Shown one piece after another: positions 33,718-43,286 of a stretch of 64,000 bases of DNA. The stretch's first letter is position 1, and every line of letters begins with the position of its first letter. The notes under the pieces are model-generated. The model ran no database searches. It was given only the letters and a program-made list of their open reading frames with translations, and was not told where the DNA came from. The position numbers and the translations under genes are program-made. This DNA is from Burkholderiaceae bacterium. GTDB taxonomy: Bacteria; Pseudomonadota; Gammaproteobacteria; Burkholderiales; Burkholderiaceae_A. Location: assembly GCA_018401615.1 (NCBI GenBank), contig JAGYKN010000003.1, forward strand, positions 28,423 through 92,422, given 5' to 3'.

Positions 33718-35075
33718 GGGCCAGTTCTCCTGCCGGCCACGAGCATCGCGGCCGCCTGATCCTCCACGCTCAGTGCTGTGAGGTTGGCGTTCCAGAAAGG
33801 CATGAAAAGGCTTGGGAGATGCTCGATGGGCCCCGACGTTGGATCCACGAATGAGACCTGACCGACAGAGACTGCCCAGACGGCTTTGCCGAGAAATCCA
33901 TCGGCCTGTGCCGGATTGAATTCACCCCCTAGCCGGACCAACCGATTGACCGCCTCAGTCGCAGCCGGTGCGAGGCGTTTCCCATCTGTGAGTCGAACCA
34001 GAATGGGGATGCGAAAGGTGGCCTGTCTGCGGCCGACGGCCGACTGATCCGAGAGGTCTCGGTATCCTGAGAGCCCGAGGTAGCCCGTGATGGCAGAACC
34101 CTCTGATCGTGCTCGAGAGAGCGCTTGACCGTTTGCAGCCGTGCCGGCCTGCGCCATCAGGCCTGCATCAACCGGCGTTGCGGCCTGCGCCGAGCCCCAT
34201 CCGAGCGGGAAAGACTCGCTGATTCCCCTGCACGTGACTCGAAACCACCCTCTGCCGCGCTGCCAACGGTGAACAGACAGGGTGTCGACAGATTCCCATT
34301 CTCTGAAATCTTGCGTCAGGGCGGTTCCGCCTCGCCGAACAAGCCGTGAGAAGAGCGTGTTCACGCTCGTTGGAACACAGCCAGTCGAGGGAAGAAGGTA
34401 GAGGCGCTGGTCGAATCCCCTGGAGCGGCTAAAGGCATCGAGTTGCTCGAGGATGTGCTGCGCCTGGAGTTGCCGATCTGCTCCCCCGAAGCTTCGAACA
34501 GAGCGATAGAACCTCGAGACATCGGAGGTGGGAAGGTACTGACCAAAGAATCGAGGGTCTCCAGACCAGATCACCTCATTGACGAGAGACTGGGTCGCAA
34601 AGGGGTTGGCCGCAAGCTGCATCGCCTCCTGCGAGGCCTGTAATGCCCTGGTGTAGGCGCTTCTGAAGGGAACCTCGGACACGACCGCCGCCTGGGCGAG
34701 ACCGCGAGTCGCAACCGTGGCCTGCTGAAGCCATGCTGAGACGCCCGAGAGGGCGGGAAAGAGCGCTGCGACCTGACCAGTGTTTCGTGTGATGGTCTCA
34801 AGGTGCTTGATCCACGAGAGCAATGTCAGGCTCTGCGCGATCATGACCTCATTGGCAATGATGGCCCGATTTGCGTAGGCCTGATAGTTCATGGCCTGTG
34901 CGTACCAGGTCGCAACCGACAACGCTGCCGCATCCGAGAGATCCGAACCCCTCTGCTTGTCCGAGAAGAGGGCGGCAGCGGCCAGCAAGACCGTCACGCC
35001 GACGGCGCACATCAGGATGAGTGCCATGCCGGCCGCCAAGACAAAGCCCCTGGGAGAGGTCGCAGCAGGGGTCAC
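33714..35075 (-). CDS. TadG-like pilus assembly protein
   Basis: A 453-residue protein with an N-terminal RGFVLAAGMALILMCAVGVTVLL segment as in the TadG/'pilus assembly TadE/G-like' proteins, which lack the glutamate of true pilins. The large periplasmic part has no clear von Willebrand domain. Its first residues are read from inside the flp stop (ATGA). Confidence 0.82.
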   Translation of the reverse strand: MTPAATSPRGFVLAAGMALILMCAVGVTVLLAAAALFSDKQRGSDLSDAAALSVATWYAQAMNYQAYANRAIIANEVMIAQSLTLLSWIKHLETITRNTGQVAALFPALSGVSAWLQQATVATRGLAQAAVVSEVPFRSAYTRALQASQEAMQLAANPFATQSLVNEVIWSGDPRFFGQYLPTSDVSRFYRSVRSFGGADRQLQAQHILEQLDAFSRSRGFDQRLYLLPSTGCVPTSVNTLFSRLVRRGGTALTQDFREWESVDTLSVHRWQRGRGWFRVTCRGISESFPLGWGSAQAATPVDAGLMAQAGTAANGQALSRARSEGSAITGYLGLSGYRDLSDQSAVGRRQATFRIPILVRLTDGKRLAPAATEAVNRLVRLGGEFNPAQADGFLGKAVWAVSVGQVSFVDPTSGPIEHLPSLFMPFWNANLTALSVEDQAAAMLVAGRRTGP

Positions 35076-35365
35076 TGGCGGTTGTCTTCGTTGAAGTTTC
35101 GCAGACCCTTGGCACTGTTGGCTGTGAGGCGCGCGGAATTCGCATTCGAACTTGCTGCACTAATGGCAGAGCCGCCATCATTTCCGGCGATCTCCTGGGC
35201 GATGCCTGCCGTCTGGTTGCGAATTGTCTGCCCAAGAAGGCTGTAGACACCAATGGCTGCAACCGCCACAACTGCAACAACGATGATGTACTCCGTCATA
35301 CCCTGGCCCTTGGGCCTGCTCGATGAGACTCCATGACGAACTCGGCGAATCCAACTGGTATTCAT
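35072..35365 (-). CDS. flp: Flp-type pilin
   Basis: A 97-residue major pilin candidate. ATG 35365 has GGAG six bases upstream. The prepilin site is RPKG then QGMTEYIIVVAVVAVAAIG: glutamate at +5, tyrosine at +6 and a hydrophobic helix. The C-terminus is rich in Ser/Ala/Asn. It is the first gene of the tad operon. A promoter should lie in the 90 bases before it (35366-35455), but I see no confident boxes. Confidence 0.9.
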   Translation of the reverse strand: MNTSWIRRVRHGVSSSRPKGQGMTEYIIVVAVVAVAAIGVYSLLGQTIRNQTAGIAQEIAGNDGGSAISAASSNANSARLTANSAKGLRNFNEDNRQ

Positions 35366-35455
35366 GCGGCGCTCCTGTGGGGAAAGAAGCCGCAAGTCTC
35401 AAGCAGCAGGGCGCCTCAGGATATTAGCGCCTCGGATTAGGCTGTTTGTTTCACC

Positions 35456-36283
35456 TCAATGCCCGTGCAAAAACCGCGTGGCCAGAGCAGCGGTGGCCAC
35501 ACCAGACAGCATCAGGGCCGGCTGCTGCCAGACGGCCCGATTTTGACCGCCGTGGTGATGTGAATCTGCCTGGGCATGCAACTGAGGGATGAGGTCGGAG
35601 AGGGCAATGTAGATGAAGTTACTTGCGGCGACCACCACCACATATGGCAGCCATCCACCGGCCTCGGCCAGGGCAAAGTAGCCCAGCAATCCTCCAACCA
35701 CTGCGCCCATGCCTGTGAGCAGGTTGTAGGCCAGTGCACGGGCCTTGCTAAATCCGCTATTGAGAAGCACGAAGAAATTGCCAATCTGCTGCGGCACCTC
35801 GTGGGTGGCAATGGCCGCAGCTGTCATGAGCCCCAGGAATGTGTCTGCTCGAAAGGCTGCTGCAATCAAAACACCATCGGCCAAGGCATGGATGGCGCTT
35901 CCCACCAGCAGGGTCGAGCCACCTTTTCCAGCTGCGTGGGCATCATGGCCGTGAGGGTGGGCATGACCATCGAGCTCATGATGGTGATCGTGACGAAAGA
36001 GGGAAAAGCGCTCGAGCGCAAAGAATCCGATGAGGCCAGCGAGCATGGTGGCGGTCACAGCGTGGACATCTGCGCCTGCGAGGTGAAGGCTCTCTGGCAG
36101 AAGGTGCAGCAGGGCAGTGCCCATGAGCATGCCGGCCGAAAAGCTCACCATGCGGTCGACCATCTTGGATAACGGCCCAAGTGACACCACGGCTGCCAGC
36201 AGAATGCTCAGGCTGGTGGCAGCGAGTGAGGCCAGAAGGATGTAGAGGAGTGTCATCGGGGGCGGCGCAAAGCCTTCAAGCAT
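35456..36283 (-). CDS. ZIP family metal transporter
   Basis: A 275-residue inner-membrane transporter with about eight hydrophobic segments. Metal-binding helices carry HALADGVLIA and HEVPQQIGNF, the two ZIP signature motifs; a histidine-rich loop (RHDHHHELDGHAHPHGHDAH) lies between helices three and four. Zinc or iron import is likely. A second start at 36256 is possible. Nothing clear lies in the 70 bases upstream. Confidence 0.9.
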   Translation of the reverse strand: MLEGFAPPPMTLLYILLASLAATSLSILLAAVVSLGPLSKMVDRMVSFSAGMLMGTALLHLLPESLHLAGADVHAVTATMLAGLIGFFALERFSLFRHDHHHELDGHAHPHGHDAHAAGKGGSTLLVGSAIHALADGVLIAAAFRADTFLGLMTAAAIATHEVPQQIGNFFVLLNSGFSKARALAYNLLTGMGAVVGGLLGYFALAEAGGWLPYVVVVAASNFIYIALSDLIPQLHAQADSHHHGGQNRAVWQQPALMLSGVATAALATRFLHGH

Positions 36284-36353
36284 ATCTCGATGGCCAACCG
36301 TCTGAGCAGGTCACCCGCGGCGATGGGGGTGGGATCGGCCTCTGGCGCGTGGC

Positions 36354-37268
36354 CTAGGCCTTAAGGGTCTTGGCGAACCAGGACAGGCAGCGCCTCCAAC
36401 CGTCCTCTGCCTGCTGCTTGCGGTAGCTCGGCCGGTAGTCGGCATGAAAGGCGTGGGGGGTGTCTGGATAGAGCATGATCTCGGAGGCTTGCGCGGCATC
36501 CGTTCCAAACGAGAGCCTGGTCTTCATCTCATCGACATCGGAGTTTGGAATTCCATTGTCGGCCCCGCCGTAGAGCCCCAAGACTGGCCACCTGAGCTTT
36601 TCTGCGATGTCGATTGGGTGGACTGGATTGGCCTCATTGACGGTGGTGCGAATTCGGCCATACCAGGCCACGCCCCCCCTGAGGTCTGTCATGGCAGCAG
36701 ATGCAAGCCAGACGATTCGGCCACCCCAACAAAACCCTGTGGTGCCCGCCAGACCCTTGACACCACCATGAGCAGCGGACCAGTCCAGTGTTGCCTGGAG
36801 ATCGCCCAGGACCTGTGCGTCGGTGGCCTTGCTCACGATATTTGCAAAGATGGCCGCCATGTCGGTGAGCTTGGATGGGTCACCCTGGCGATGAAAAAAT
36901 TCAGGAGCGATGGCGAGGTAACCCTGCTTGGCAAACCGTCTGCAGACGTCTTTGATGTGCTCATGCACCCCAAAGATTTCATGCATCACGACCACCGTGG
37001 CCAGGCCCTTCTTGCCCGCGGGCTTGGCCATATAGGCGGGGATGGGGCCTGTCTTGGTGGGAATGCTCACCATGGCGGCATCTAAGCCCTGGGTGTCGGT
37101 GGTGATGGTCTGGGCCTGCAGGGCACCCGTGGGCGCCACAGCCGTTGCAAAGCCCGCCAGGGCCGAAGCCTGCAGGAATCCGCGGCGACTGCCCGGCAGC
37201 AGGTCTGCATTGGGCGGGGTGAGGCTGTCCACCTCTTGTTGGGCTTGGTGCAACCAGTCGCGCGACAT
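36354..37268 (-). CDS. Secreted dienelactone hydrolase family protein
   Basis: A 304-residue alpha/beta hydrolase. The N-terminal SRRGFLQASALAGFATAVA is a twin-arginine signal, so it should act in the periplasm. The catalytic triad is cysteine in GFCWGG, aspartate in YGGADNGIP and histidine in PHAFHADYRPSY. VMHEIFGVHEHIKDVCRRFA is the family oxyanion region. Substrate unknown. Confidence 0.88.
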   Translation of the reverse strand: MSRDWLHQAQQEVDSLTPPNADLLPGSRRGFLQASALAGFATAVAPTGALQAQTITTDTQGLDAAMVSIPTKTGPIPAYMAKPAGKKGLATVVVMHEIFGVHEHIKDVCRRFAKQGYLAIAPEFFHRQGDPSKLTDMAAIFANIVSKATDAQVLGDLQATLDWSAAHGGVKGLAGTTGFCWGGRIVWLASAAMTDLRGGVAWYGRIRTTVNEANPVHPIDIAEKLRWPVLGLYGGADNGIPNSDVDEMKTRLSFGTDAAQASEIMLYPDTPHAFHADYRPSYRKQQAEDGWRRCLSWFAKTLKA

Positions 37269-37295
37269 CAGGGTCTCCTTTGGTCGGGGTTCACA

Positions 37296-40082
37296 TCAAT
37301 GTGCCGCATCCCAGTTGGCCCCGGAACCGATCGAGACCACCAGGGGAACGCGAAGACTTGCCACGGATTCCATCACAGAGGGTACCAATTCTGAGATGGC
37401 CTGCCACTCATGCTCAGGCACCTCGAAGATCAGTTCATCGTGGACCTGCAACAGCATGCGGCTGCGCAGCCCCGCGGCCTCCAAGGCCTTGGCCATCTGA
37501 ATCATGGCGATCTTGATGAGGTCGGCTGCCGTGCCCTGCATGGGGGCGTTGATGGCGGCCCGCTCTGCGCCGGCACGTCGAGGGCCGTTGGGTGAGGCGA
37601 TCTCGGGAAGCCAGAGCCGACGGCCAAAGACCGTCTCCACATAGCCCTGGGCGCGAGCCTGTTGCTTGATCTCTTCCATGTAGCGGGCCACGCCTGGGTA
37701 ACGGGAAAAATACCGGTCCATGTAGACCTTTGCCGCTGAACGCTCAATGTCGAGGTTCTGGGCCAGGCCAAACGCACTCATGCCATAGATCAGACCGAAG
37801 TTGATCACCTTGGCATAGCGTCGCTGCTCGTCGGTCACCTCCTCGCGAGGTGCGCCGAAGACCTCACTGGCCGTGGCACGATGCACATCCTCCCCCTGCT
37901 CGAATGCACAGACCAGCCCGGGATCTTCAGACAGGTGCGCCATGATGCGCAACTCGATCTGAGAATAATCGGCTGAGACCAGACGGCAGCCCGGGGGGGC
38001 CACGAAGGCCTGTCGAATCCGCCGACCCTCTGGTGTGCGAATGGGGATGTTCTGCAGGTTGGGTTCACTCGAGGCCAGCCGGCCCGTCACCGCCACGGCC
38101 TGCGAGAACGTGGTGTGCACCCGTCCGGTCTGTGGGTCGACCATCTTGGGCAATTTGTCGGTGTAGGTGCTCTTGAGTTTGGAGAGGCCGCGCCATTGGA
38201 GCAGACACTTCGCAAGCGGGTAGTTCTGGGCGAGTTGGGCCAGCACATCTTCATCGGTTGAGGGCGCGCCCTTGGCCGTCTTCTTCACCGGCGGGTAGCC
38301 CAGGCGCTCAAAGAGAATCTCGGCCAACTGTTTGGGCGAGCCCAGATTAAAGGGGCTGCCAGCAAGGTCATGTGCCTGGGTCTCGAGCCTGGCAATCGAG
38401 ATGGTCAACTCCTCGCTTTGTATGCCCAGGAGGTCTGTGGCCACCCCAATGCCGGCCTCCTCCATCTCCAGCAGCACCGTGAGGGCAGGCAGTTCAATCT
38501 CGCAATAAACCCGCAGCAGATTGGGATCAGCTGAAATCTGAGCCCACAAGACCTCATGCAGATGAAAGGTGAAGTCTGCATCCTCCCCTGAGTATTGGGT
38601 GGCCACATCGATGGCGACCTCTTCAAAGCCGATGCGCTTTGAACCCTTGCCAGTCACCTCGTCATAGGACAGCCCTTTTCGGCCAAGGTGGCGCTCGGCG
38701 AGGCTGGCCAGGTCGTGCGACCGATGGGCCTCTAAGACATACGAGGCCAGCAGTGTGTCGTGGGCGATGCCCACCACCCGAATGCCATACCGGCGCAGCA
38801 CATGGGCGTCGTACTTTAGGTTCTGCCCGAGCTTGGCGTGCTGTGCACCCTCAAACCAGCCCTTGAGTGCACCCAGCACATCGGCCAAGGGCAGTTGATC
38901 CGGCGCACCGGCATAGCGATGGCCCACCGGCACATAGACCGCATGTCCCACGGCCCAGGAAAATGACAACCCGACCAGGTCGGCCTGTCGCGGATCGAGC
39001 CCCGTGGTCTCGGTGTCAAAGGCCACCAGCGGCGCAGCTGCCAGGGCCGTCACCAACTCGGCCAAATCCTCAGCGCTCAGAATCGTCTTGTAAGACACAG
39101 GGCCCACGGGTGATGCCGGCACTGGCAAGGCCTGCTCATCTGCCCAACGGCCCTCGCCCATGGTCGTGGGCCGGGGCCCAACCCCGGCCGCACCCGCACC
39201 GGCTTCATCCAGAAGCCCGCGCAGGCTCTTGCCCAGGTCGTAGGTGTCTCTCAGGGCAGTGAGGCCCTCTGCAGAAACCGGCTGAGGCCGAAGGGCTGAC
39301 TCGAAACTCGAGACAGCAGCAGAGATGTCTGCATCGCACTTGACCGTGACCAACTCGCGCGCCGTGGGCAGCCACTCGAGGGACCTGCGCAGACTCTCAC
39401 CCACCGCCCCACCGATGGCATGGGCCCCCTCCATGACAGCCTGCAGGGACCCATGGGTCTGCAGCCACTTGGCCGCAGTCTTGGGGCCCACCTTATCAAC
39501 ACCCGGCACGTTGTCCACCGCATCTCCCACCAGGGCGAGGTAATCGACAATGCGAGACGGGGGAACGCCAAAGCGATCCTCGACAGCCTTGGCATCGGTG
39601 ACCCTGACCGGGCCGCCATCGCGGCTCATGGTGTCGATGAGCATCACGTCATCACAGACCAGTTGGGCGAGGTCTTTGTCTCCAGTGGCAATGACGGTTC
39701 GCATGCCCTGGGCAGAGGCCTGCGTGGCCAGGGTGCCAATGACATCATCAGCCTCTAGGCCGTCGACCACCACCAACGGCCATCCCAGTGCCCGAACGGC
39801 GTCAAAAATGGGGGCCATCTGCAGACGCAGGTCATCTGGCATGGCAGATCGATTGGCCTTGTATGCCGGATAAATGGCATCTCGAAAGGTGGGTCCCTTG
39901 GGGTCGAAGACGCAGGCAATAAAATCGGCGGGCCAGTCCTGACGAAGTCGGCGAAGCATGTTGATCACACCCGTGATGGCCCCGGTGGGCAGGCCGCTGC
40001 GGCTGCGAAGGTCTGGCATGGCGTGAAAGGCACGATAGACAAAGCTCGATGCATCGACGAGCAATAGGGTTGGCTGACTCAT
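37296..40082 (-). CDS. polA: DNA polymerase I
   Basis: A 928-residue polymerase with all three activities: 5'-nuclease (about 1-290, LLVDASSFVYRAFHA and DDVIGTLA), 3'-5' exonuclease (about 330-520, with FDTETTGLDP intact) and polymerase (about 560-928, with SADYSQIELR, RRYAKVINFGLIYGMSAFGL and LLQVHDELIFEVP). Works in DNA repair and Okazaki fragment maturation. Divergent from glnS. Confidence 0.98.
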   Translation of the reverse strand: MSQPTLLLVDASSFVYRAFHAMPDLRSRSGLPTGAITGVINMLRRLRQDWPADFIACVFDPKGPTFRDAIYPAYKANRSAMPDDLRLQMAPIFDAVRALGWPLVVVDGLEADDVIGTLATQASAQGMRTVIATGDKDLAQLVCDDVMLIDTMSRDGGPVRVTDAKAVEDRFGVPPSRIVDYLALVGDAVDNVPGVDKVGPKTAAKWLQTHGSLQAVMEGAHAIGGAVGESLRRSLEWLPTARELVTVKCDADISAAVSSFESALRPQPVSAEGLTALRDTYDLGKSLRGLLDEAGAGAAGVGPRPTTMGEGRWADEQALPVPASPVGPVSYKTILSAEDLAELVTALAAAPLVAFDTETTGLDPRQADLVGLSFSWAVGHAVYVPVGHRYAGAPDQLPLADVLGALKGWFEGAQHAKLGQNLKYDAHVLRRYGIRVVGIAHDTLLASYVLEAHRSHDLASLAERHLGRKGLSYDEVTGKGSKRIGFEEVAIDVATQYSGEDADFTFHLHEVLWAQISADPNLLRVYCEIELPALTVLLEMEEAGIGVATDLLGIQSEELTISIARLETQAHDLAGSPFNLGSPKQLAEILFERLGYPPVKKTAKGAPSTDEDVLAQLAQNYPLAKCLLQWRGLSKLKSTYTDKLPKMVDPQTGRVHTTFSQAVAVTGRLASSEPNLQNIPIRTPEGRRIRQAFVAPPGCRLVSADYSQIELRIMAHLSEDPGLVCAFEQGEDVHRATASEVFGAPREEVTDEQRRYAKVINFGLIYGMSAFGLAQNLDIERSAAKVYMDRYFSRYPGVARYMEEIKQQARAQGYVETVFGRRLWLPEIASPNGPRRAGAERAAINAPMQGTAADLIKIAMIQMAKALEAAGLRSRMLLQVHDELIFEVPEHEWQAISELVPSVMESVASLRVPLVVSIGSGANWDAAH

Positions 40083-40136
40083 GGCGGGATTATGCGGGGT
40101 GGCTCCGGTAAAATCGTGGTTTCAACGAAAACCACC

Positions 40137-41888
40137 ATGTCTGCCCCCAACCAACCAACCCCATCCGCCCCCATCGAGGCGAAGCACTTCCTCAAGCACA
40201 TCATCGAAGACGACCTGGCCAGCGGCCGTGTGGCGGGCGTGGTCACTCGCTTTCCGCCCGAGCCCAATGGATACCTTCACTACGGGCATGCAAAATCGAT
40301 CTGCCTGAACTTCGGGCTGGCCGCGACCTACCAGGGGCGCTGCCACCTTCGGCTCGACGACACCAACCCGAGCAGAGAAGACCAGGAGTTTGTCGATGCC
40401 ATTGAGGCATCGGTTCGTTGGCTCGGCTTTGACTGGGGCAAGCATCACCACTTTGCAAGCGATTACTTTGAGCAGTTCTATCAGTTTGCAGAGGCGCTCG
40501 TGCAGGCTGGTCATGCCTATGTGGATTCGCAATCAGCTGATGAAATTCGCGCCCATCGGGGCAGCCTCATCAATCCGGGAGACGACTCGCCCTTTCGAGG
40601 GCGCAGCCCCCAGGAGAATCTCGCTCTCCTGCGGGAGATGCGGGCTGGCCAGCACCCCGATGGCAGCCATGTGTTGCGGGCGAAGATTGACATGGCCTCA
40701 CCCAACCTCAATCTGAGAGACCCTGTGCTCTATCGCATTCGGCATGAATCTCATCACCGCACCGGATCGGCCTGGTGCATCTATCCGCTCTACGACTATG
40801 CCCACCCGCTCTCCGATGCCATTGAGGGCATCAGCCACTCGATCTGCACCCTGGAGTTCGAAGACCACCGGCCACTCTACGACTGGGTGGTGGCCAGAGT
40901 GGCCGAGGCGGGTTTCTTCAACCCAGCATCGCTTCCGCATCAATACGAATTCTCCAGGCTCAACCTGACCTATCTTGTGCTCTCCAAGCGCAAGTTGGTC
41001 GACCTCATCAAGGGCGGTGTGGTGACCGGCTGGGATGACCCGCGCATGCCCACCCTGGTGGGTGCTCGCAGGCGGGGATACACGCCCGAGGGCTTTCGAC
41101 GATTCGTGGACCAGGTTGGCGTCTCGAAGTCAGACGGCTGGATTGACATCTCAGTATTGGAGGCTGCCATGCGCGACCACCTCAATGAGGTGGCACCCAG
41201 GCGGGTGGCCGTGCTCGATCCCCTGCGGCTTGAGGTGGAGAACCTGGCCGATGGTGAGGTGATTGACTGCGATGCCGCCAACCACCCGCAGGACCCGGGG
41301 CAGGGTCATCGAACCATGCCCTTTTCAAACACGCTCTGGATCGAGCGCGATGATTTCATGGTCACGCCATCAAAGGGTTTCTTCCGACTCACGCCGGGAG
41401 GACGAGTCCGACTCAAGTACGCCTATGTCGCCCAATGCACAGGCTATGAGACCGATGCCAATGGCCTGGTCTCGGTGGTGCGCGTGAAGATCTTCGAGGA
41501 CTCCAAGAGCGGCACGCCAGGTGCTGACCTCTATAAGGTCAAGGGCAATATCCATTGGGTCTCAGCTGCCCATGGCCTGCGGGCCCGCGTGCGACTCTAT
41601 GACAGGTTGTTTGCCCAGCCTCACCCAGGCGCCCGCCGCGAGGGCGATCCGCCAGAGTTCGAGCGAGATTTCAAGGATGACCTCCACCCGGCATCCCTCA
41701 CCGAGATCGAGGCCGTGCTCGAGCCCGGTCTGGCCAGTGCGAGGGCCGAGGACCGATTCCAGTTTGAACGCCACGGCTACTTTGTGGCCGACCTCCAGGA
41801 CTCCAAAGCCCAGCAGCCCGTCTTTAACCGCACCGTCACCCTGCGTGACACATGGTCACCACCACAACAGAGAGGTCTCCAGACATGA
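40137..41888 (+). CDS. glnS: Glutaminyl-tRNA synthetase
   Basis: A class I synthetase of 583 residues. Start at ATG 40137 (MSAPNQPTPSAP); an earlier ATG at 40092 would add 15 odd residues. RFPPEPNGYLHYGHAKS holds the HIGH-type motif and VLSKRKLV the KMSKS-type loop; the anticodon-binding beta-barrel fills the C-terminal 240 residues. Its stop overlaps the next gene (ATGA). A dedicated GlnRS makes Gln-tRNA directly without transamidation. Confidence 0.97.
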   Translation: MSAPNQPTPSAPIEAKHFLKHIIEDDLASGRVAGVVTRFPPEPNGYLHYGHAKSICLNFGLAATYQGRCHLRLDDTNPSREDQEFVDAIEASVRWLGFDWGKHHHFASDYFEQFYQFAEALVQAGHAYVDSQSADEIRAHRGSLINPGDDSPFRGRSPQENLALLREMRAGQHPDGSHVLRAKIDMASPNLNLRDPVLYRIRHESHHRTGSAWCIYPLYDYAHPLSDAIEGISHSICTLEFEDHRPLYDWVVARVAEAGFFNPASLPHQYEFSRLNLTYLVLSKRKLVDLIKGGVVTGWDDPRMPTLVGARRRGYTPEGFRRFVDQVGVSKSDGWIDISVLEAAMRDHLNEVAPRRVAVLDPLRLEVENLADGEVIDCDAANHPQDPGQGHRTMPFSNTLWIERDDFMVTPSKGFFRLTPGGRVRLKYAYVAQCTGYETDANGLVSVVRVKIFEDSKSGTPGADLYKVKGNIHWVSAAHGLRARVRLYDRLFAQPHPGARREGDPPEFERDFKDDLHPASLTEIEAVLEPGLASARAEDRFQFERHGYFVADLQDSKAQQPVFNRTVTLRDTWSPPQQRGLQT

Positions 41889-42880
41889 CGACGATGCGAC
41901 GCATCGACCATCAACCCGGCGGCGACATCAGCTGCCTTCGCCTTGTTGAGGAGATCGTGCCCACCGCAGGCCCAGGCGAGGTGCTCATCAAGGTGGCCCA
42001 CGCTGGGGTGAACCGGCCAGACCTCCTTCAACGCGCGGGGACGTACCCGGCGCCCCCGGGCGCCTGCCCCTACCTTGGCCTTGAGGTCAGCGGCACGGTG
42101 GTGGCGCACGGCGACGGCGTCATGGCACCCGCCATTGGAGAGCAGATCTGCGCGCTCACCCCCGGGGGGGGCTATGCCGACTTTGTCACCGCCCCGGCCA
42201 CTCACTGCATGCCGCTGCCCGAGGGCATCAGCCTGCGCGAGGCAGCCTGCCTTCCAGAGACCATGATGACAGTCTGGGCCAACCTCATCGAGCGTGGTCA
42301 GCTGCGGGCGGGCCAGCGGGTGCTGATTCACGGCGGCTCCAGTGGCATTGGGACCACCGCCATACAGGTGGCCAGGTGGGCGGGCGCTGATCGCATCTTC
42401 ACCACTGTGGGCAGCCAGGACAAGGCGCAAGCCTGTCGACAGCTCGGTGCACACCGTCCCATCCTCTACCGCACGGAAGACTTCCAAAAGGTCATCAAGG
42501 AGGAGACAGATGGTCAGGGCGTGCACCTCGTGCTTGACATGGTGGGCGGCGACTACATGGCCAAGCACCTGCGTGTCTTGGCCAACGATGGGCGCATGGT
42601 GTCCATCGCCTTCTTGAATGGAGCCGATGTGAAGCTCGACTGGACCCCCCTGATGATCAAGCGCATCACCTTTACTGGGTCGACACTGCGTGCGCGATCC
42701 AGCGAGGAGAAGGCTAGAATTGCCCTTGCCATGCAACAGAGTCTCTGGCCCGAACTTGCCCGTGGCCAGATGCGGCCACTCATCCATGCTGAATTCCCAC
42801 TGGCCGATGTGGCCAAGGCGCACGCCCTCATGGAATCCTCCCAACATATCGGCAAAATCGTCTTGAATGTGAACCCATGA
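41885..42880 (+). CDS. NAD(P)H quinone oxidoreductase, zinc-free MDR family
   Basis: A 331-residue medium-chain dehydrogenase of the PIG3/quinone oxidoreductase group, from ATG 41885 (GAGG eight bases upstream). Motifs: HAGVNRPDLLQRAGTYP, YLGLEVSGTV, the nucleotide loop HGGSSGIGTTAIQ and DMVGGDY. No zinc-binding cysteines. Expected one- or two-electron quinone reduction in the cytoplasm. Co-translated with glnS and with the next gene (ATGA on both sides). Confidence 0.88.
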   Translation: MTTMRRIDHQPGGDISCLRLVEEIVPTAGPGEVLIKVAHAGVNRPDLLQRAGTYPAPPGACPYLGLEVSGTVVAHGDGVMAPAIGEQICALTPGGGYADFVTAPATHCMPLPEGISLREAACLPETMMTVWANLIERGQLRAGQRVLIHGGSSGIGTTAIQVARWAGADRIFTTVGSQDKAQACRQLGAHRPILYRTEDFQKVIKEETDGQGVHLVLDMVGGDYMAKHLRVLANDGRMVSIAFLNGADVKLDWTPLMIKRITFTGSTLRARSSEEKARIALAMQQSLWPELARGQMRPLIHAEFPLADVAKAHALMESSQHIGKIVLNVNP

Positions 42881-43278
42881 ACCGCATCAAACTCCATGTC
42901 ATCAGCAGCACCCAGCCCGCCACCCTCATGCGTGTGGTTCGCTTTCTCGTGGCCCGCCAGATTCCGATTGAGTGCGGAAACCAGTTTGTGAAGTTTCCCC
43001 GGGGTGAGGCCCCGGCCGACGCCGCAGCCGAGCGCCTCAAGGAATTGGGCTTTCGACCCCTGCCCTCGACCGACGCCCTCGAGGTGGAGACCGATGCCAA
43101 TCTGGCTGATCGGGTGGCGGCCTCTCTTGCAGCCGAGCGGGCCGAGCAGGCGGCCAACTGCTGCGATGACCCGAACCACGACCACAGTCACGACCACAAG
43201 CACGACCACAAGCACGACCACAGTCACGACCACAAGCACGACCACGACCACAAGCACGACCACAAGCACGGTCACTGA
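42877..43278 (+). CDS. Protein with C-terminal alternating-histidine tail
   Basis: A 133-residue protein not assigned to a family. The first 60 residues (MNRIKLHVISSTQPATLMRV... LKELGFRPL) look like a small folded domain. Residues 95-96 are a Cys pair. From residue 101 to the end every odd residue is histidine (17 in 33), alternating with aspartate, lysine or serine. Such a tail should bind several Zn, Ni, Cu or Co ions, for buffering, sensing or delivery. It overlaps the quinone oxidoreductase stop (ATGA) and ends eight bases before the UvrA-type gene, whose product contains many zinc fingers. Confidence 0.8.
   Translation: MNRIKLHVISSTQPATLMRVVRFLVARQIPIECGNQFVKFPRGEAPADAAAERLKELGFRPLPSTDALEVETDANLADRVAASLAAERAEQAANCCDDPNHDHSHDHKHDHKHDHSHDHKHDHDHKHDHKHGH
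43177..43275 (+). repeat. Simple repeat encoding the His-rich tail
   Basis: About 33 codons built from near-identical units such as CACGACCACAAG and CACGACCACAGT. Copy number could change by slippage, altering the length of the histidine tail without a frame shift as long as units of three bases are gained or lost. Confidence 0.88.
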
Positions 43279-43286
43279 TCCACCCG

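Noticed and set aside
42553..43275. Valine-rich minus-strand frame (240 residues)
   Set aside because: It is the antisense of the histidine-tail repeat and the quinone oxidoreductase gene; the valine repeat only mirrors GTG/GTC in the reverse strand.
43177..43275. CRISPR-like array
   Set aside because: The repeats are 12-base coding units with no spacers and lie fully within a reading frame.
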